Source: Opitutaceae bacterium
Lineage (GTDB): Bacteria; Verrucomicrobiota; Verrucomicrobiia; Opitutales; Opitutaceae
DNA length: 64,000 nucleotides
Reading direction: 5' to 3'
Assembly: GCA_028691845.1 (NCBI GenBank)
Contig: JAQUYL010000003.1
Coordinates: forward strand, 1 to 64,000
Shown: positions 35,818 to 45,327 of the stretch, in pieces
Layout of the letters: the number at the start of each line of letters is the position of its first letter
Numbering within the stretch: position 1 is the stretch's first letter
Notes under the pieces: generated by a model
What the model saw: the letters and a program-made list of their open reading frames with translations, nothing else
The model's database searches: none
What the model was told of the DNA's origin: nothing
Translations under genes and position numbers: made by a program

Positions 35818-37158
35818 CTATGCTTCGTTTCTAGTGTCGAGCAGTCGCTTGGCCTTGCCCGCGCTGCGCGGGATGCTGCCGGGCTGCACAAGGGTCACGG
35901 TCGTGTGCAGGCCGGTGATCTGCTCGATGCTCCGAGCAAAACGCTTTTGCAATTGCTCCATTTCGCCGACGCTGTCGCGCAGCATGTCACCGGTGACCTC
36001 GACACGCACCTCCATCTGGTCGAGGCCGGACTTGCGGGTCAGCACGATCTGGTAGTGCGGCAGGCTCGCCTCGGTCTTGAGCAGGGCGGTCTCGATCTGC
36101 GTGGGGAAGACATTCACGCCGCGGATGATGAACATGTCGTCGCTGCGGCGGCTGATGCGGCGAATGCGCCGGATGGTGCGGCCGCAACGGCAGGGCCGGA
36201 TGTCGATCGCCGTGATATCGCGCGTGCGGTAGCGGATCACCGGCATCGCCTGCTTGCTGAGAGTCGTGATCACCAGTTCGCCCTCCTGTCCGTCGGGCAC
36301 GGGTTCGAGCGTCGCCGGGTCGACGATCTCAACGAGAAAATGATCCTCAAAGATGTGCGGGCCGTCCTGGTACTCGCACTCGTTTCCGACGCCCGGCCCG
36401 ATGATTTCGGAGAGACCGTAGATGTCGTAGGCCTTTATTCCCGAAGCCGCCTCGATGTACTGGCGCATGTGGTCGGTCCACGGCTCGGCCCCGAAGACGC
36501 CGCGCCGCACCTTGAGGTCGCGCTTGAAATCGAGCCCCATCTTCTGCGCCACCTCGATCAGGTGGATGAAATAGCTGGGGGTACTGCAGACGGCCGTCAC
36601 GCCAAAATCCTTCATGACCATGATCTGGCGCTCGCTGTTGCCGCCGGAAATGGGAATCACCGTGGCTCCGATGCCTTCCAGCCCGCCATGCAGGCCGAGC
36701 CCGCCGGTGAACAGGCCGTAACCGTACATGTTCTGCACCACGTCGGCGCGCCTGAAACCCGCGGAATAAAGGGAGCGCATGATGGCCTGCTTCCAGACAT
36801 CCATGTCCTGCGCCGTATAGCCCACGACGATCGGCTTGCCCGTGGTGCCGCTTGAGGCATGCAGACGCACCACCTCGCTCATCGGCACGGCGAACAGCCC
36901 GTAGGGATAGGTGTCGCGCAGGTCATTTTTGACCATGAACGGCAGCCGTCGCACGTCCTCCAAGCGGCGCACATCGGCGGGCTTCGCTCCCTTGGCGGTC
37001 ATGCGTTCGCGGAACAGGGGCACGCGATCGTAGGCCAGCGCCGTGACGGCCTTGAGTCGTTGCAGCTGTACCTCCCGCAAACGGTCTTCGGGCATGTAGT
37101 CGAGGGCGCTCTCGGGAAAGAAAGTGCCTTCGAGGTCGTTCCAAAGATGGGGTATCAT
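35818..37158 (-). CDS. paaK: Phenylacetate-CoA ligase
   Basis: Joins phenylacetate (or a related aryl acetate) to CoA using ATP. The 446-residue enzyme shows the AMP-binding P-loop RLHASSGTTGKPIVVGY, the AYDIYGLSEIIGPGVGNEC core, and the C-terminal hinge/lid region RSDDMFIIRGVNVFPTQIET. The ATG overlaps the iorB stop (ATGA), which fixes the start and shows coupling. With iorAB upstream it probably activates aryl acetates made alongside or released from the oxidoreductase reaction; an exact substrate such as phenylacetate or indoleacetate is not proven. Confidence 0.95.
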   Translation of the reverse strand: MIPHLWNDLEGTFFPESALDYMPEDRLREVQLQRLKAVTALAYDRVPLFRERMTAKGAKPADVRRLEDVRRLPFMVKNDLRDTYPYGLFAVPMSEVVRLHASSGTTGKPIVVGYTAQDMDVWKQAIMRSLYSAGFRRADVVQNMYGYGLFTGGLGLHGGLEGIGATVIPISGGNSERQIMVMKDFGVTAVCSTPSYFIHLIEVAQKMGLDFKRDLKVRRGVFGAEPWTDHMRQYIEAASGIKAYDIYGLSEIIGPGVGNECEYQDGPHIFEDHFLVEIVDPATLEPVPDGQEGELVITTLSKQAMPVIRYRTRDITAIDIRPCRCGRTIRRIRRISRRSDDMFIIRGVNVFPTQIETALLKTEASLPHYQIVLTRKSGLDQMEVRVEVTGDMLRDSVGEMEQLQKRFARSIEQITGLHTTVTLVQPGSIPRSAGKAKRLLDTRNEA

Positions 37159-37637
37159 GAGTTTCTTCCGAGGGCAAAGGCCGCGGCGTTGGCCGCGTGG
37201 AGTTTTTCGGGGAAATGGGCGCGCAGGCTGTCGTACCAGACTTGCTCCGGAATATCGAAATGCCGGCTTAGGCGCCCCAGCATCGCGACGTTGAGCGCCT
37301 TGGCGCTGGGCAGCTTCGCGGTGGCGATGTCCGCCGGCGTGATCAGCACGCCGTTCGAGCGCAGACCGCCGCGCACCACCTCGACCTGGGTCGGTTCCAT
37401 CACGACCAGAAAATCGCAGGTCCCGTCGGGGATCATCGGGCTGTGGACCTCGGTGCCGAAACGCACGTCGGACTGCACCGAGCCGCCGCGCTGGCTCATG
37501 CCATGCACCTCGGCCTTCTTGACCATGTGGCCCGCCCGGAAAACGACGTCGGCAAAGATGTCCGAGGCCTTGATCACCCCGGTGCCGCCGAGGCCGGCGA
37601 AGCGCACGTTGACGGTCTGGTTGGCTGGCTGCTTCAT
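37155..37637 (-). CDS. iorB: Indolepyruvate:ferredoxin oxidoreductase beta subunit
   Basis: A 160-residue gamma-type subunit of the 2-oxoacid:ferredoxin oxidoreductase family. It begins NVRFAGLGGTGVIKASDIFADVV, then KKAEVHGMSQRGGSVQSDVRFG, both hallmarks of IorB. With IorA it converts arylpyruvates (from Trp, Phe, Tyr) into aryl-acetyl-CoA with reduction of ferredoxin. It overlaps iorA at one end and paaK at the other by 4 nt, so the three are translationally coupled. The ATG at 37637 is supported by these overlaps. Confidence 0.94.
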   Translation of the reverse strand: MKQPANQTVNVRFAGLGGTGVIKASDIFADVVFRAGHMVKKAEVHGMSQRGGSVQSDVRFGTEVHSPMIPDGTCDFLVVMEPTQVEVVRGGLRSNGVLITPADIATAKLPSAKALNVAMLGRLSRHFDIPEQVWYDSLRAHFPEKLHAANAAAFALGRNS

Positions 37638-39349
37638 AGTTTGCCCTCCCCCGCTCCCGGCACTCCCGCGCCGCCACACTCCGGACAAGCCGAGGCGGCC
37701 GACGATTCCACGGCGCCTTGCTTGGCCGCCTTCCGCTCCTTCTCCCAGGCCGTGATGCGGCCGGCGGCCAGAATGCAGGGGCTGCGCGCGATCAGCACGG
37801 TCAGTTCATCTTTTGCAAGCGACTCTGCCAGCAGGCTCTTGAATTTCGCCCGCTCGCGGATCGGATTGACGGAGAAAACATTTTTGATGCCGGCGGCGCG
37901 CGCCATGTCCTCATAGCTCACGCGATAGGTGCCCGAGCCGTCGAGCCGTCGGCCCGTGCCGGGATGCTCCTGTTGCCCGGTCATGGCCGTGGTGCCGTTG
38001 TCGAGGATTACGAGCACATGGCCCGTCTCCGGCGGATTGTAGGCCATCTCCACGAGTCCGGGCAGGCCGCCATGCAGAAATGTGCTGTCGCCGATGACCG
38101 AGACGACGCGCCTGGCCTGCTCGCGCGGCAGCACATGGCGCAGGCCGAGGCCCATCCCGATCGCGGCGCCCATGTCGATCATCATGTCCATCGCGGCCAG
38201 CGGCGGCAGCGCCGCCAGCGTGTAGCAGCCGATGTCGCCCGACACGATGCAATCAAGTTCCTTCATCACCTCGAAGCTCGAACGGTGCGGGCAGCCGGGA
38301 CACAGTTCGGGCGGTTTGCCGCGCGGCGCCACCGGATCGGGACGGGAATCATGCGCCAGGATGCGGCGCACGCGGTCCACGTTCAGTTCGCCATAGCGGA
38401 AGATGGCGTCGTCCTTGGCCTCCACCTTTATGCCGGCGGCCCGGCAGGCCGTCGCCAGCCAAGGGTCGTTTTCCTCGATGACCACGCAGCGGTCCACCGA
38501 GGCGGCAAAACTGCGGATCAGCGAAAGGGGCAACGGGTAACTCAAACCGAGCTTGAGGACGCTGGCGTCGGGCGCCGCCTCGCGCGCATGGTGGTAGCTG
38601 ATGCCCGCAGTCACTATCCCCAGCGTGGACTGGCGCCGCTCGATGCGGTTGGGTCCCTGCGTATCGTTCCAGATCTCCATCTCGGCCATCTTGGCGCGGA
38701 GCCGCCGGTGGGCCGGACGGGCGTGACCGGGCACCATGACGTGGCTCGGAATGTCGCGGACGAATTCAGGCTGGGGCACCCCCGCCATTGGCGGCCGGGT
38801 TCCGAGGGGGAACCGCGGCTTAACCGGCGACATCGAATGGCTCACGCGCGTGGTCAGGCGGAAGATCACCGGAATCTTCCAGCGCTCACTGACCTCGAAC
38901 GCCACCTGCAGCAGGTCGTAGGCATCCTGCGAGTCCGCCGGCTCGAACAACGGCGCGACCGCGGCCTCGGCGTAGCGGCGGCTGTCCTGCTCGTTCTGGC
39001 TGGAGGCCATGCCGGGATCGTCCGCCACCGCCAGCACGTAGCCGCCGTCCACGCCCGAATAGGTCATGGTGAACAGCACGTCGGCAGCGACATTGAGGCC
39101 GACATGCTTCATCGTGCATATCACGCGCGCCCGGCCGAATGCGGCGCCGAGCGCGACTTCCGCCGCCACCTTCTCGTTCGGCGCCCACTGCGCCTTGCCG
39201 CCGAGCGCGCTAAAGGACTCGAGGATCTCGGTGGAAGGAGTGCCGGGATAGCCGGTGCCGAGCGCGACCCCGCAGTGCCACGCGGCAAGGGCCACGGCTT
39301 CGTTGCCGCTCAGCAGGAGCCGGCCGGATTTGTCCTGGGAAAAGTGCAT
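37634..39349 (-). CDS. iorA: Indolepyruvate:ferredoxin oxidoreductase alpha subunit
   Basis: The catalytic, thiamine-diphosphate-binding subunit. The 571-residue protein has the pyruvate-oxidoreductase-like N-terminal domain (LLLSGNEAVALAAWHCGVALGTGYPGTPSTE ordering), the PGCPHRSSFEVMKELD Cys motif, and a TPP region DIGCYTLAALPPLAAMDMMIDMGAAIG with DNGTTAMTGQQEHPG. Known IorA proteins end in a ferredoxin-like domain with two [4Fe-4S] motifs; this one stops soon after VLIARSPCILAAG and keeps only a short ACPECGGAG tail, so the clusters appear to be missing. The 3' end overlaps iorB by 4 nt, so the stop is genuine as read. Confidence 0.94.
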   Translation of the reverse strand: MHFSQDKSGRLLLSGNEAVALAAWHCGVALGTGYPGTPSTEILESFSALGGKAQWAPNEKVAAEVALGAAFGRARVICTMKHVGLNVAADVLFTMTYSGVDGGYVLAVADDPGMASSQNEQDSRRYAEAAVAPLFEPADSQDAYDLLQVAFEVSERWKIPVIFRLTTRVSHSMSPVKPRFPLGTRPPMAGVPQPEFVRDIPSHVMVPGHARPAHRRLRAKMAEMEIWNDTQGPNRIERRQSTLGIVTAGISYHHAREAAPDASVLKLGLSYPLPLSLIRSFAASVDRCVVIEENDPWLATACRAAGIKVEAKDDAIFRYGELNVDRVRRILAHDSRPDPVAPRGKPPELCPGCPHRSSFEVMKELDCIVSGDIGCYTLAALPPLAAMDMMIDMGAAIGMGLGLRHVLPREQARRVVSVIGDSTFLHGGLPGLVEMAYNPPETGHVLVILDNGTTAMTGQQEHPGTGRRLDGSGTYRVSYEDMARAAGIKNVFSVNPIRERAKFKSLLAESLAKDELTVLIARSPCILAAGRITAWEKERKAAKQGAVESSAASACPECGGAGVPGAGEGKL

Positions 39350-39369
39350 AAAAGAAATCCTCCGGGTAT

Positions 39370-40464
39370 TCAGGCGCGGGCGGCAAGCCAGGCCTTCAGA
39401 CCGGCGAGGCAGCGCTCGTTCTGCGCCGCGGTGCCCACGGTGATGCGCACGTGCTCCGGCAGGTTACCGAACGGCCGCACAATCGTGCCGCGCGCCTGCA
39501 GATACTTGAAGACGCCGGCGCCGTCACCCACCTTGACGAGGATGAAGTTCGCTTCGGACGGCACGTAGTCGAGGCCGAGGCTCTGGAAGCCGGCGGCGAG
39601 CTGCTTCAGGCCGGCGCGGTTGGTCTCGCGACTCCGCTGGACGAACTCGGTGTCGTCGATCGCCGCCATGGCCGCGGCCTGGGCGGGCAGGTTCACATTA
39701 AAGGGCTCCCGGGCGCGCTGGAGCAGCGCGGCGATGTCGGGCCGGGTGTAGCCGTAGCCGACGCGCAGGCCGGCCAGGCCGTAGATCTTGGAGAAGGTCC
39801 GCGCGCCGAGCACGGCGCGACCCTCGGCGATCAGCGACCGCAGATCGGGGGAGCGGTCCTGGTATTCCGCATAGGCCTCGTCGAGCACGAAGAGTACGTG
39901 TTCGGGCAGGCTCCGGACAAAGGCGATCAGTGCCTCCTCGGTGTCGGCCGTGCCGGTGGGATTGTTCGGGCTCGCCAGGAAGACGACGCGCGTCTTCGGC
40001 GTGACCGCGGAGCGCATGGCGGCCAGATCGTGGCGGTAGCCGGGCATCGGCACCTCCACGGGCTTGCCGCCCATCAGCAGCGTCACGAGCTTGTAGACGA
40101 TGAAGCCGTGCGTGCCCATCACCGCCTCGGTATCGGGCCCCAGAAAGGCATGCGCCACGAGTTCGAGCACCTCGTTCGAGCCGTTGCCGAACACGAGCTG
40201 GTCGCGACCGACCTTGAGGAAGCCGGCCACCTTGCCCGTCAGGTCCCAGCAGCTGCCGTCGGGATATAAGTTCGCCTCCCGCAACGCCGCGCTCGCCGCC
40301 GCCACGGCCTTGGGCGACGGACCAAGGGGATTTTCGTTGGAGGCCAGCTTGTCAATCCCCGCGGGATCGAGGCCGAATTCCCTCGCCACATGCGAAATCG
40401 GCTTGCCGGGCTGGTAGACCGGCTGGTTCAGGATGCGGGGCTGTGCAAATTTTGAGGCGTCCAT
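39370..40464 (-). CDS. hisC: HisC-type aminotransferase
   Basis: A 364-residue class I/II PLP aminotransferase of the histidinol-phosphate type: KLASNENPLGPSPKAV near the start, LDEAYAEY, and the PLP-binding Lys226 in ARTFSKIYGLAGLRVGYG. By sequence it could make histidinol phosphate, but no other his genes are nearby. It stands 20 nt upstream of iorA in the same operon, which suggests that it converts aromatic amino acids into arylpyruvates that IorAB then oxidises. HisC enzymes often accept aromatic substrates, so both roles are possible. Confidence 0.9.
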   Translation of the reverse strand: MDASKFAQPRILNQPVYQPGKPISHVAREFGLDPAGIDKLASNENPLGPSPKAVAAASAALREANLYPDGSCWDLTGKVAGFLKVGRDQLVFGNGSNEVLELVAHAFLGPDTEAVMGTHGFIVYKLVTLLMGGKPVEVPMPGYRHDLAAMRSAVTPKTRVVFLASPNNPTGTADTEEALIAFVRSLPEHVLFVLDEAYAEYQDRSPDLRSLIAEGRAVLGARTFSKIYGLAGLRVGYGYTRPDIAALLQRAREPFNVNLPAQAAAMAAIDDTEFVQRSRETNRAGLKQLAAGFQSLGLDYVPSEANFILVKVGDGAGVFKYLQARGTIVRPFGNLPEHVRITVGTAAQNERCLAGLKAWLAARA

Positions 40465-40738
40465 GGTGAGGCGATGTAGAAACTGACGACGGCAAACTTG
40501 AGTGAAGAATTCTTGATGATTGCTAATCGCCCTCCCCTACTTCAAGGGCAATCCGTGCCGGCAAACCCGGCGCCACAACGGCAAGGTTTCAGCTGGCAGA
40601 GTTGCTCCCACAATCCGCCATGAGCTTTGCTTCTCGGAACATGGCACCACCGCTTATATCTCCGTTTTTCGCCGCGGGACAGTTTTTCTCTTCGCTCGCT
40701 CGGTATTGCCACTGGGGTCGCTGCCCCGAGCGCCATGA

Positions 40739-41485
40739 TCAAAAAAACAGCAGCTTCACCGCCGCCACGGCGGTGAAGAACAGCGCCACCGCCTCGAATA
40801 TCTGCTGATTGAGGTGGGGAACGATTCGGCGGCCAAGGACGGCGCCGGCCAGCACCGCTGGAGTCAGCCATAGATTCAGCATGACACTACCACCGTTGAT
40901 GAGGCCCAAGTCCACCATGAACGGCACCTTGAACCAATTCAGCAGCATGAAAAACACCGCACCGGTTCCCAGGAACTCCAGTTTCGGCAGACGCATCGCC
41001 AGCAGGTAAAGAATCATGACCGGCCCCGCTGCGTTTGCCACAAGCGTGGTGAATCCAGCGAGCAAGCCGATGACAGCGGCGAACCACGGCGGGGCATGCG
41101 CCACCGCCTGCTCTTCCCGGCCCCGGGTCGTCTTCCGCCAGAAATGCAGCGCCAGCATGACGGCTAGGATGCCGCCGATCAATCGCGCGGTCTGTGCGTC
41201 GTTGATGCGCCCCATCGCCAGCCAGCCAAAGACCACGCCGGCGCCCGCCCACGGGAACATGCGGACCACATGCCGCCAGAGCGTATGCTGCCGGTACATC
41301 GCCACCGCCACCACGTCGCCCACGATCAACAGCGGCAGCACCAGGCCCGACGCCTGCCGGGCCGGCAGCGTGTTCGCAAAAATCGCCACCGTGAGAATAC
41401 TCAGACCGGCAATGCCGGTCTTGGAGAGCCCCGCAAGAAACGCCCCCAGCGCCAACAAGGCCCATTGCCACCAGTCGAGGCTCAT
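40739..41485 (-). CDS. TSUP family exporter (TauE/SafE)
   Basis: A 248-residue inner-membrane protein with about eight hydrophobic helices in two halves, as is usual for this family. Each half starts with a Gly-rich pattern (ALGAFLAGLSKTGIAGLSIL and GLLAGFTTLVANAAGPVMI). Members move sulfite, sulfoacetate, taurine or other small organic acids; the substrate here is unknown. Its ATG overlaps the recF stop (ATGA), an unusual coupling with a DNA-repair gene. The longer upstream frame would extend into recF and is not used. Confidence 0.9.
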   Translation of the reverse strand: MSLDWWQWALLALGAFLAGLSKTGIAGLSILTVAIFANTLPARQASGLVLPLLIVGDVVAVAMYRQHTLWRHVVRMFPWAGAGVVFGWLAMGRINDAQTARLIGGILAVMLALHFWRKTTRGREEQAVAHAPPWFAAVIGLLAGFTTLVANAAGPVMILYLLAMRLPKLEFLGTGAVFFMLLNWFKVPFMVDLGLINGGSVMLNLWLTPAVLAGAVLGRRIVPHLNQQIFEAVALFFTAVAAVKLLFF

Positions 41486-42567
41486 GCTGACTTCGTCCCT
41501 GCTGTGATGGCGCCGGCAGCGACGCGGAAAACCTGCCATTCCGATCCGTCGCGTTCGGGCGGGCTCGTGCCCGTCGCAATGACCTGCGGCTCACCGTCGA
41601 GAGACGCCCAAAAACGCGCCCGGCGCACCGGATCGAGCTCGCCCAGTACGTCGTCGCACAGCAGCACGGGCGTCACGCCGCTCTTCGCCTTGAAATACGC
41701 CGACTGCGCCAGACGCAGTGCGATGACGAGGCAGCGTTGCTGCCCTTCCGAGGCGTACTGCTTCGCCGGCCGCCCGTTCAAGCCCAACTCAAGGTCATCG
41801 CGATGCGGCCCGTGTTCGGTGGTTTTCAGCAGATGATCCCGCGATCGCGCCTGCGCCAGCGACGCGAACATCTGCTCAGCCGAGGCGATGACCTCGTCCG
41901 GCACATAAGCAAGTCCCGCCGTCTCGCCCTCCGGCACCAGCCGCGCATGCGCCGCGAGAAAAAAGCCATCGAGTTCCGCCGCGCCGGCCTGTCGCTTGGC
42001 CACCAGGATCGCCGCCGGCCCGGCCATCTCGCGCTCGAACGCCGCCAATTCGGCCGGACTGCCATGCGTTTTGAGCAGACTGTTTCGCTCCGCCAGCGCC
42101 CGATGATAAGATTGCAGCGCCGCCAGATACTCCGGGTCCATGGCCGCCAGGGTCAGGTCGAACCAGCGCCGACGCACTGAGGGCGCGCCGCGCAGGAACT
42201 GGTTGTCGTTTGACGACAACACCACGGTCGGAAATTTGCCGATGACATCGGCCAGCCGAGCCACGTTCGTCTGCTCCCACGCCACGGCTTTGCCCTTCGG
42301 CGTGAGGGTCAGGGTCAAACGACTTTCGCCCAGCTGTTCGTGCTCCAATACAAACGCCGCGTCGGCCTGCGGCTGCCCGAAGGCGATCATGGTCCGTGGA
42401 TCGGCGCCGCGAAACGAGCGCAGCGCCGTCACGAGTCCCGCCGCCTCGAGAAAGTTCGTCTTCCCCTGTCCGTTGGCGCCGGTCAAAAAATGCCGCCGCC
42501 CCGCCATCTCGGCTGACACGAGGGCGAGGTTGCGAAAATTCTGGAGGGAGATCTGGCGGAAGCGCAT
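41482..42567 (-). CDS. recF: DNA replication and repair protein RecF
   Basis: Helps load RecA at gaps in damaged DNA with RecO and RecR. The 361-residue SMC-like ATPase has the Walker A motif GANGQGKT at residues 30-37, the ABC-type signature in SEGQQRCLVIALRLAQ, and Walker B VLLCDDVLGELD. In many bacteria recF sits with dnaA and dnaN; here it is separate and overlaps a TSUP exporter gene, and gmhA is transcribed away from it. Confidence 0.96.
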   Translation of the reverse strand: MRFRQISLQNFRNLALVSAEMAGRRHFLTGANGQGKTNFLEAAGLVTALRSFRGADPRTMIAFGQPQADAAFVLEHEQLGESRLTLTLTPKGKAVAWEQTNVARLADVIGKFPTVVLSSNDNQFLRGAPSVRRRWFDLTLAAMDPEYLAALQSYHRALAERNSLLKTHGSPAELAAFEREMAGPAAILVAKRQAGAAELDGFFLAAHARLVPEGETAGLAYVPDEVIASAEQMFASLAQARSRDHLLKTTEHGPHRDDLELGLNGRPAKQYASEGQQRCLVIALRLAQSAYFKAKSGVTPVLLCDDVLGELDPVRRARFWASLDGEPQVIATGTSPPERDGSEWQVFRVAAGAITAGTKSA

Positions 42568-42691
42568 GAACTAAAAACCGAAGCCGCAGCGGCCCCGGCG
42601 CGACGGGACGCAGACGAGGCCGCCGGAGTTCCACGGAACGATGGCACCCGCAGGCTTGCTGGCAAGCCGCTCCTCTGTTTGCGTCTGGCCC

Positions 42692-43249
42692 ATGAATTTC
42701 GACGATTCCGTGCAGAATACCGTGCGCACGCTGCAGGCGCTCGGCACCATCCGCCCACAAATCGACCGGGCGGCGGCGATGATCCTCGGCACCCTGCACA
42801 ACGGGCGCAAACTGCTCATCTGCGGCAACGGGGGCAGCGCGGCAGAGGCGCAGCATTTCGCCACCGAACTCGTCGGCCGTTATTTCAAGAACCGCCGTTC
42901 GCTGCCGGCCCTTGCCCTCAGCGCCGATGGCGCGCTGCTGACGTGCATCGGCAACGACTATGGCTTCGACCAGGTGTTTGCCCGGCAGATCGGCAGCCTG
43001 GCGCAGCCCGATGACCTCGTCGTCGTGTTCACCTCCAGCGGCAACTCGCCCGACATCGAGGCCGCGCTGATGGAAGCAAAGCGGCTCAACCTTCCCAGCA
43101 TCGCGTTCCTGGGCCGCGGCGGCGGTAAATGCCTGGGTCTCGCCACCTGTGATCTGGTTATCCCCGGCAGCTCCGGCCGCACGGCGCAGGAAGCGCATTT
43201 GTTCCTTGTCCACCATTTCTGCGAGCAGATCGACGCGAAGTTTTCCTGA
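42692..43249 (+). CDS. gmhA: Phosphoheptose isomerase
   Basis: Turns sedoheptulose 7-phosphate into heptose 7-phosphate for the inner core of lipopolysaccharide. The 185-residue SIS-domain protein has the sugar-phosphate binding loops CGNGGSAAEAQHFATEL and FTSSGNSPDIEAAL, and the family ending SGRTAQEAHLFLVHHFCEQID. The ATG at 42692 fits the usual start; the frame before it shows no similarity. No other heptose genes are beside it. Its presence supports a cell with an outer membrane. Confidence 0.93.
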   Translation: MNFDDSVQNTVRTLQALGTIRPQIDRAAAMILGTLHNGRKLLICGNGGSAAEAQHFATELVGRYFKNRRSLPALALSADGALLTCIGNDYGFDQVFARQIGSLAQPDDLVVVFTSSGNSPDIEAALMEAKRLNLPSIAFLGRGGGKCLGLATCDLVIPGSSGRTAQEAHLFLVHHFCEQIDAKFS

Positions 43250-43514
43250 TCGGCGGAACGCTTAAATAGCAGAACGGCAAGTTTTTCCGCTGCTCAGATC
43301 CGCGGCCTTCGTGGCGGAGCAGCTTCCGTCTCCATCAACCGCCAGGCTGAAGGGGATGCATGCTGCTGCCTGGGGCCGCGGCGACCTAATCGCGGCTGGC
43401 AGCGTGGTTACCCGCACCCACGGTGACCCGTCGCGAGATTGCCACTGAACGCACGGTAGGGGGTCGATTTGCCGCTTGCCGCCAGTAATCCGCATCGCCT
43501 TGCTGTCGCCCGCT

Positions 43515-44039
43515 ATGAGTAAAGATACCGCTCCCACTGAAGTCGCCATCATCAACACCTCCTATGGCGAAATGACCATTGCCTTCTGGCCCGAAGTCGC
43601 GCCGAAGACCGTAGAGAATTTCAAGAAACTCGCCCGCGAAGGCTACTACGACGGCACGGCCTTCCACCGAATCATCAAGGGCTTCATGATCCAGGGCGGC
43701 TGCCCGAATACCAAGGTGGGTGCTCGCGGCGTCCCCGGCACCGGCGGCCCGGGCCATACGATCAAGGCTGAATTCAACGCCAAGTCGCACGTGCGGGGCG
43801 TCATCTCCATGGCGCGCTCCTCGAATCCCGACTCGGCCGGTTCCCAGTTTTTCATCTGCCACGGCGACGCCAAGTTTCTGGACCGCCAGTACACCGCGTT
43901 CGGCCAGCTCACGGCCGGCGACGACGTGCTTGAACGCATCGCTTCGGTGCCGACCAAAAGCAACGGCGGCGAAAAAAGCACGCCGATCGACCGCATCGCT
44001 GTCGAGAGCGTGCGGATCGTCGCCGTCCCAGCTGCTTGA
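43515..44039 (+). CDS. Cyclophilin-type peptidyl-prolyl isomerase
   Basis: A 174-residue cyclophilin that speeds proline isomerisation in protein folding. It shows the core signature GTAFHRIIKGFMIQGGCPN, the SMARSSNPDSAGSQFFICHGD segment and FGQLTAGDDVLERIA. There is no signal peptide, so it is probably cytoplasmic. The ATG at 43515 gives the normal start; a longer frame begins 39 nt earlier. It converges on ald with a 196-nt gap in which I see only short GC-rich repeats. Confidence 0.94.
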   Translation: MSKDTAPTEVAIINTSYGEMTIAFWPEVAPKTVENFKKLAREGYYDGTAFHRIIKGFMIQGGCPNTKVGARGVPGTGGPGHTIKAEFNAKSHVRGVISMARSSNPDSAGSQFFICHGDAKFLDRQYTAFGQLTAGDDVLERIASVPTKSNGGEKSTPIDRIAVESVRIVAVPAA

Positions 44040-44235
44040 GTATTGCCCGCCGCCCTCTCTCCAGCGCTACTCGCCTGGGAGGGGGCTTTCTGCGCGGCCA
44101 GGCCGGTCCCCTTCGTGGGGGGCTGGCGCCGCGGCGCCCTGATTAAATGGGGAAACCCCGCCGGCATCAGCGGGCTAATGTTTCGGCATTCAAGGGAACG
44201 ACCGGTTGCCGCGCCTCCCTCCGCCCGGATTGGCC

Positions 44236-45327
44236 TCAGGAGTCGAATCCAACCGCCTTCACAACCTCGTCGTTGATGATATGGCCGTCCCGTGTGTTCA
44301 CGCCGGCGGCCAGTCCCGGGTGCTCCTGGATCGCGCGCTCCACGCCCTTTTGAACGATCATCGCCACATAGGGCTCGGTCGCCTGCGTCAGGCCGATGGT
44401 GGAGGTCCGACCGACGAGCGCGGGCATGTTCGGGACCGCATAGTGGATGACGCCGTGATGCCGGTAGACCGGCTCCTTGTGTGAGGTCGGACGAATGGTC
44501 GCAATGCAGCCGCCCTGGTCGATGGCAATGTCGACGATGGTGCTGCCGGGCCGCATCTGGCCCACCATTTTCTGAGTGACCACGATGGGAGCTTTGGCAG
44601 CCGGAATCAGCACCGCGCCGATCAGGAGGTCGGCGGCGGCAACCTCCGCCTCGATGTTGGCGGGATTCGACATTAGGGTGATCACCTTGCCGCGGTATTC
44701 CTGGTCGAGGTTCTCGAGCTTTCGCATGTCCAAATCGAGCACCGTCACGCGTGCTCCAATGCCCGCCGCCATGCGCACGGCATGGGCGCCGGCATTGCCC
44801 GCGCCCACCACGACGACGTGGCCCGGGGCCGTCCCCGGAATGCCGCCTAGCAGAACGCCGGATCCGCCATACTGGGTTTGCAGAAAATAGGCGCCAATCT
44901 GGATGGAAAGCCGCCCGGCGATATGCGACATCGGTTTGAGCAACGGGTAGCTGCCGTCCCCGCCTTCGACCGTTTCATAGGCGATGCCAAGGATCCGTCT
45001 CTGGCAAAGCTCCTTGGCCAGACCCGCCCCGGCGGCCAGGTGCAAATAAGTGAAAAGCGCCTGCCCTTTTTGCATGAGGCTGTATTCCGCGGGCAAGGGC
45101 TCCTTGACCTTTAGAACCAAGTCGGCACTGCGCCACACCTTTTCCGCCGAGGAGGTGAGCGTCGCACCGGCAGCCCGATACTCCGCATCGAGAAAACCGG
45201 CACTGCTGCCAGCGGACTTCTCGACCAGCACTCTGGCGCCAAGCGACACGGCGCGGCGGCACAGGCTGGGGGTCATCGAGACGCGCGTCTCGCCGATTTT
45301 GATTTCCCGAGGTACTCCGATTATCAT
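44236..45327 (-). CDS. ald: Alanine dehydrogenase
   Basis: Reversibly deaminates alanine to pyruvate with NAD+. The 363-residue protein starts [20 protein letters not shown], has the catalytic Lys in LVLKVKEP (about residue 75) and His in [10 protein letters not shown] (about 97), the NAD-binding Rossmann motif [19 protein letters not shown], and the conserved [18 protein letters not shown] segment. Its length is normal. It stands alone on the minus strand, divergent from folA. Confidence 0.96.
   Translation of the reverse strand: MIIGVPREIKIGETRVSMTPSLCRRAVSLGARVLVEKSAGSSAGFLDAEYRAAGATLTSSAEKVWRSADLVLKVKEPLPAEYSLMQKGQALFTYLHLAAGAGLAKELCQRRILGIAYETVEGGDGSYPLLKPMSHIAGRLSIQIGAYFLQTQYGGSGVLLGGIPGTAPGHVVVVGAGNAGAHAVRMAAGIGARVTVLDLDMRKLENLDQEYRGKVITLMSNPANIEAEVAAADLLIGAVLIPAAKAPIVVTQKMVGQMRPGSTIVDIAIDQGGCIATIRPTSHKEPVYRHHGVIHYAVPNMPALVGRTSTIGLTQATEPYVAMIVQKGVERAIQEHPGLAAGVNTRDGHIINDEVVKAVGFDS

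Noticed and set aside
35818..37677. 619-residue minus-strand frame
   Set aside because: It is paaK extended upstream in frame through iorB. The iorB/paaK overlap shows that translation starts at 37158.
37718..39568. 616-residue plus-strand frame opposite iorA
   Set aside because: An antisense shadow of iorA, rich in His and Arg, without family features.
44125..44138. GGCGCC-GC-GGCGCC repeat as terminator between the cyclophilin and ald genes
   Set aside because: The loop is only two bases and no T-run follows.
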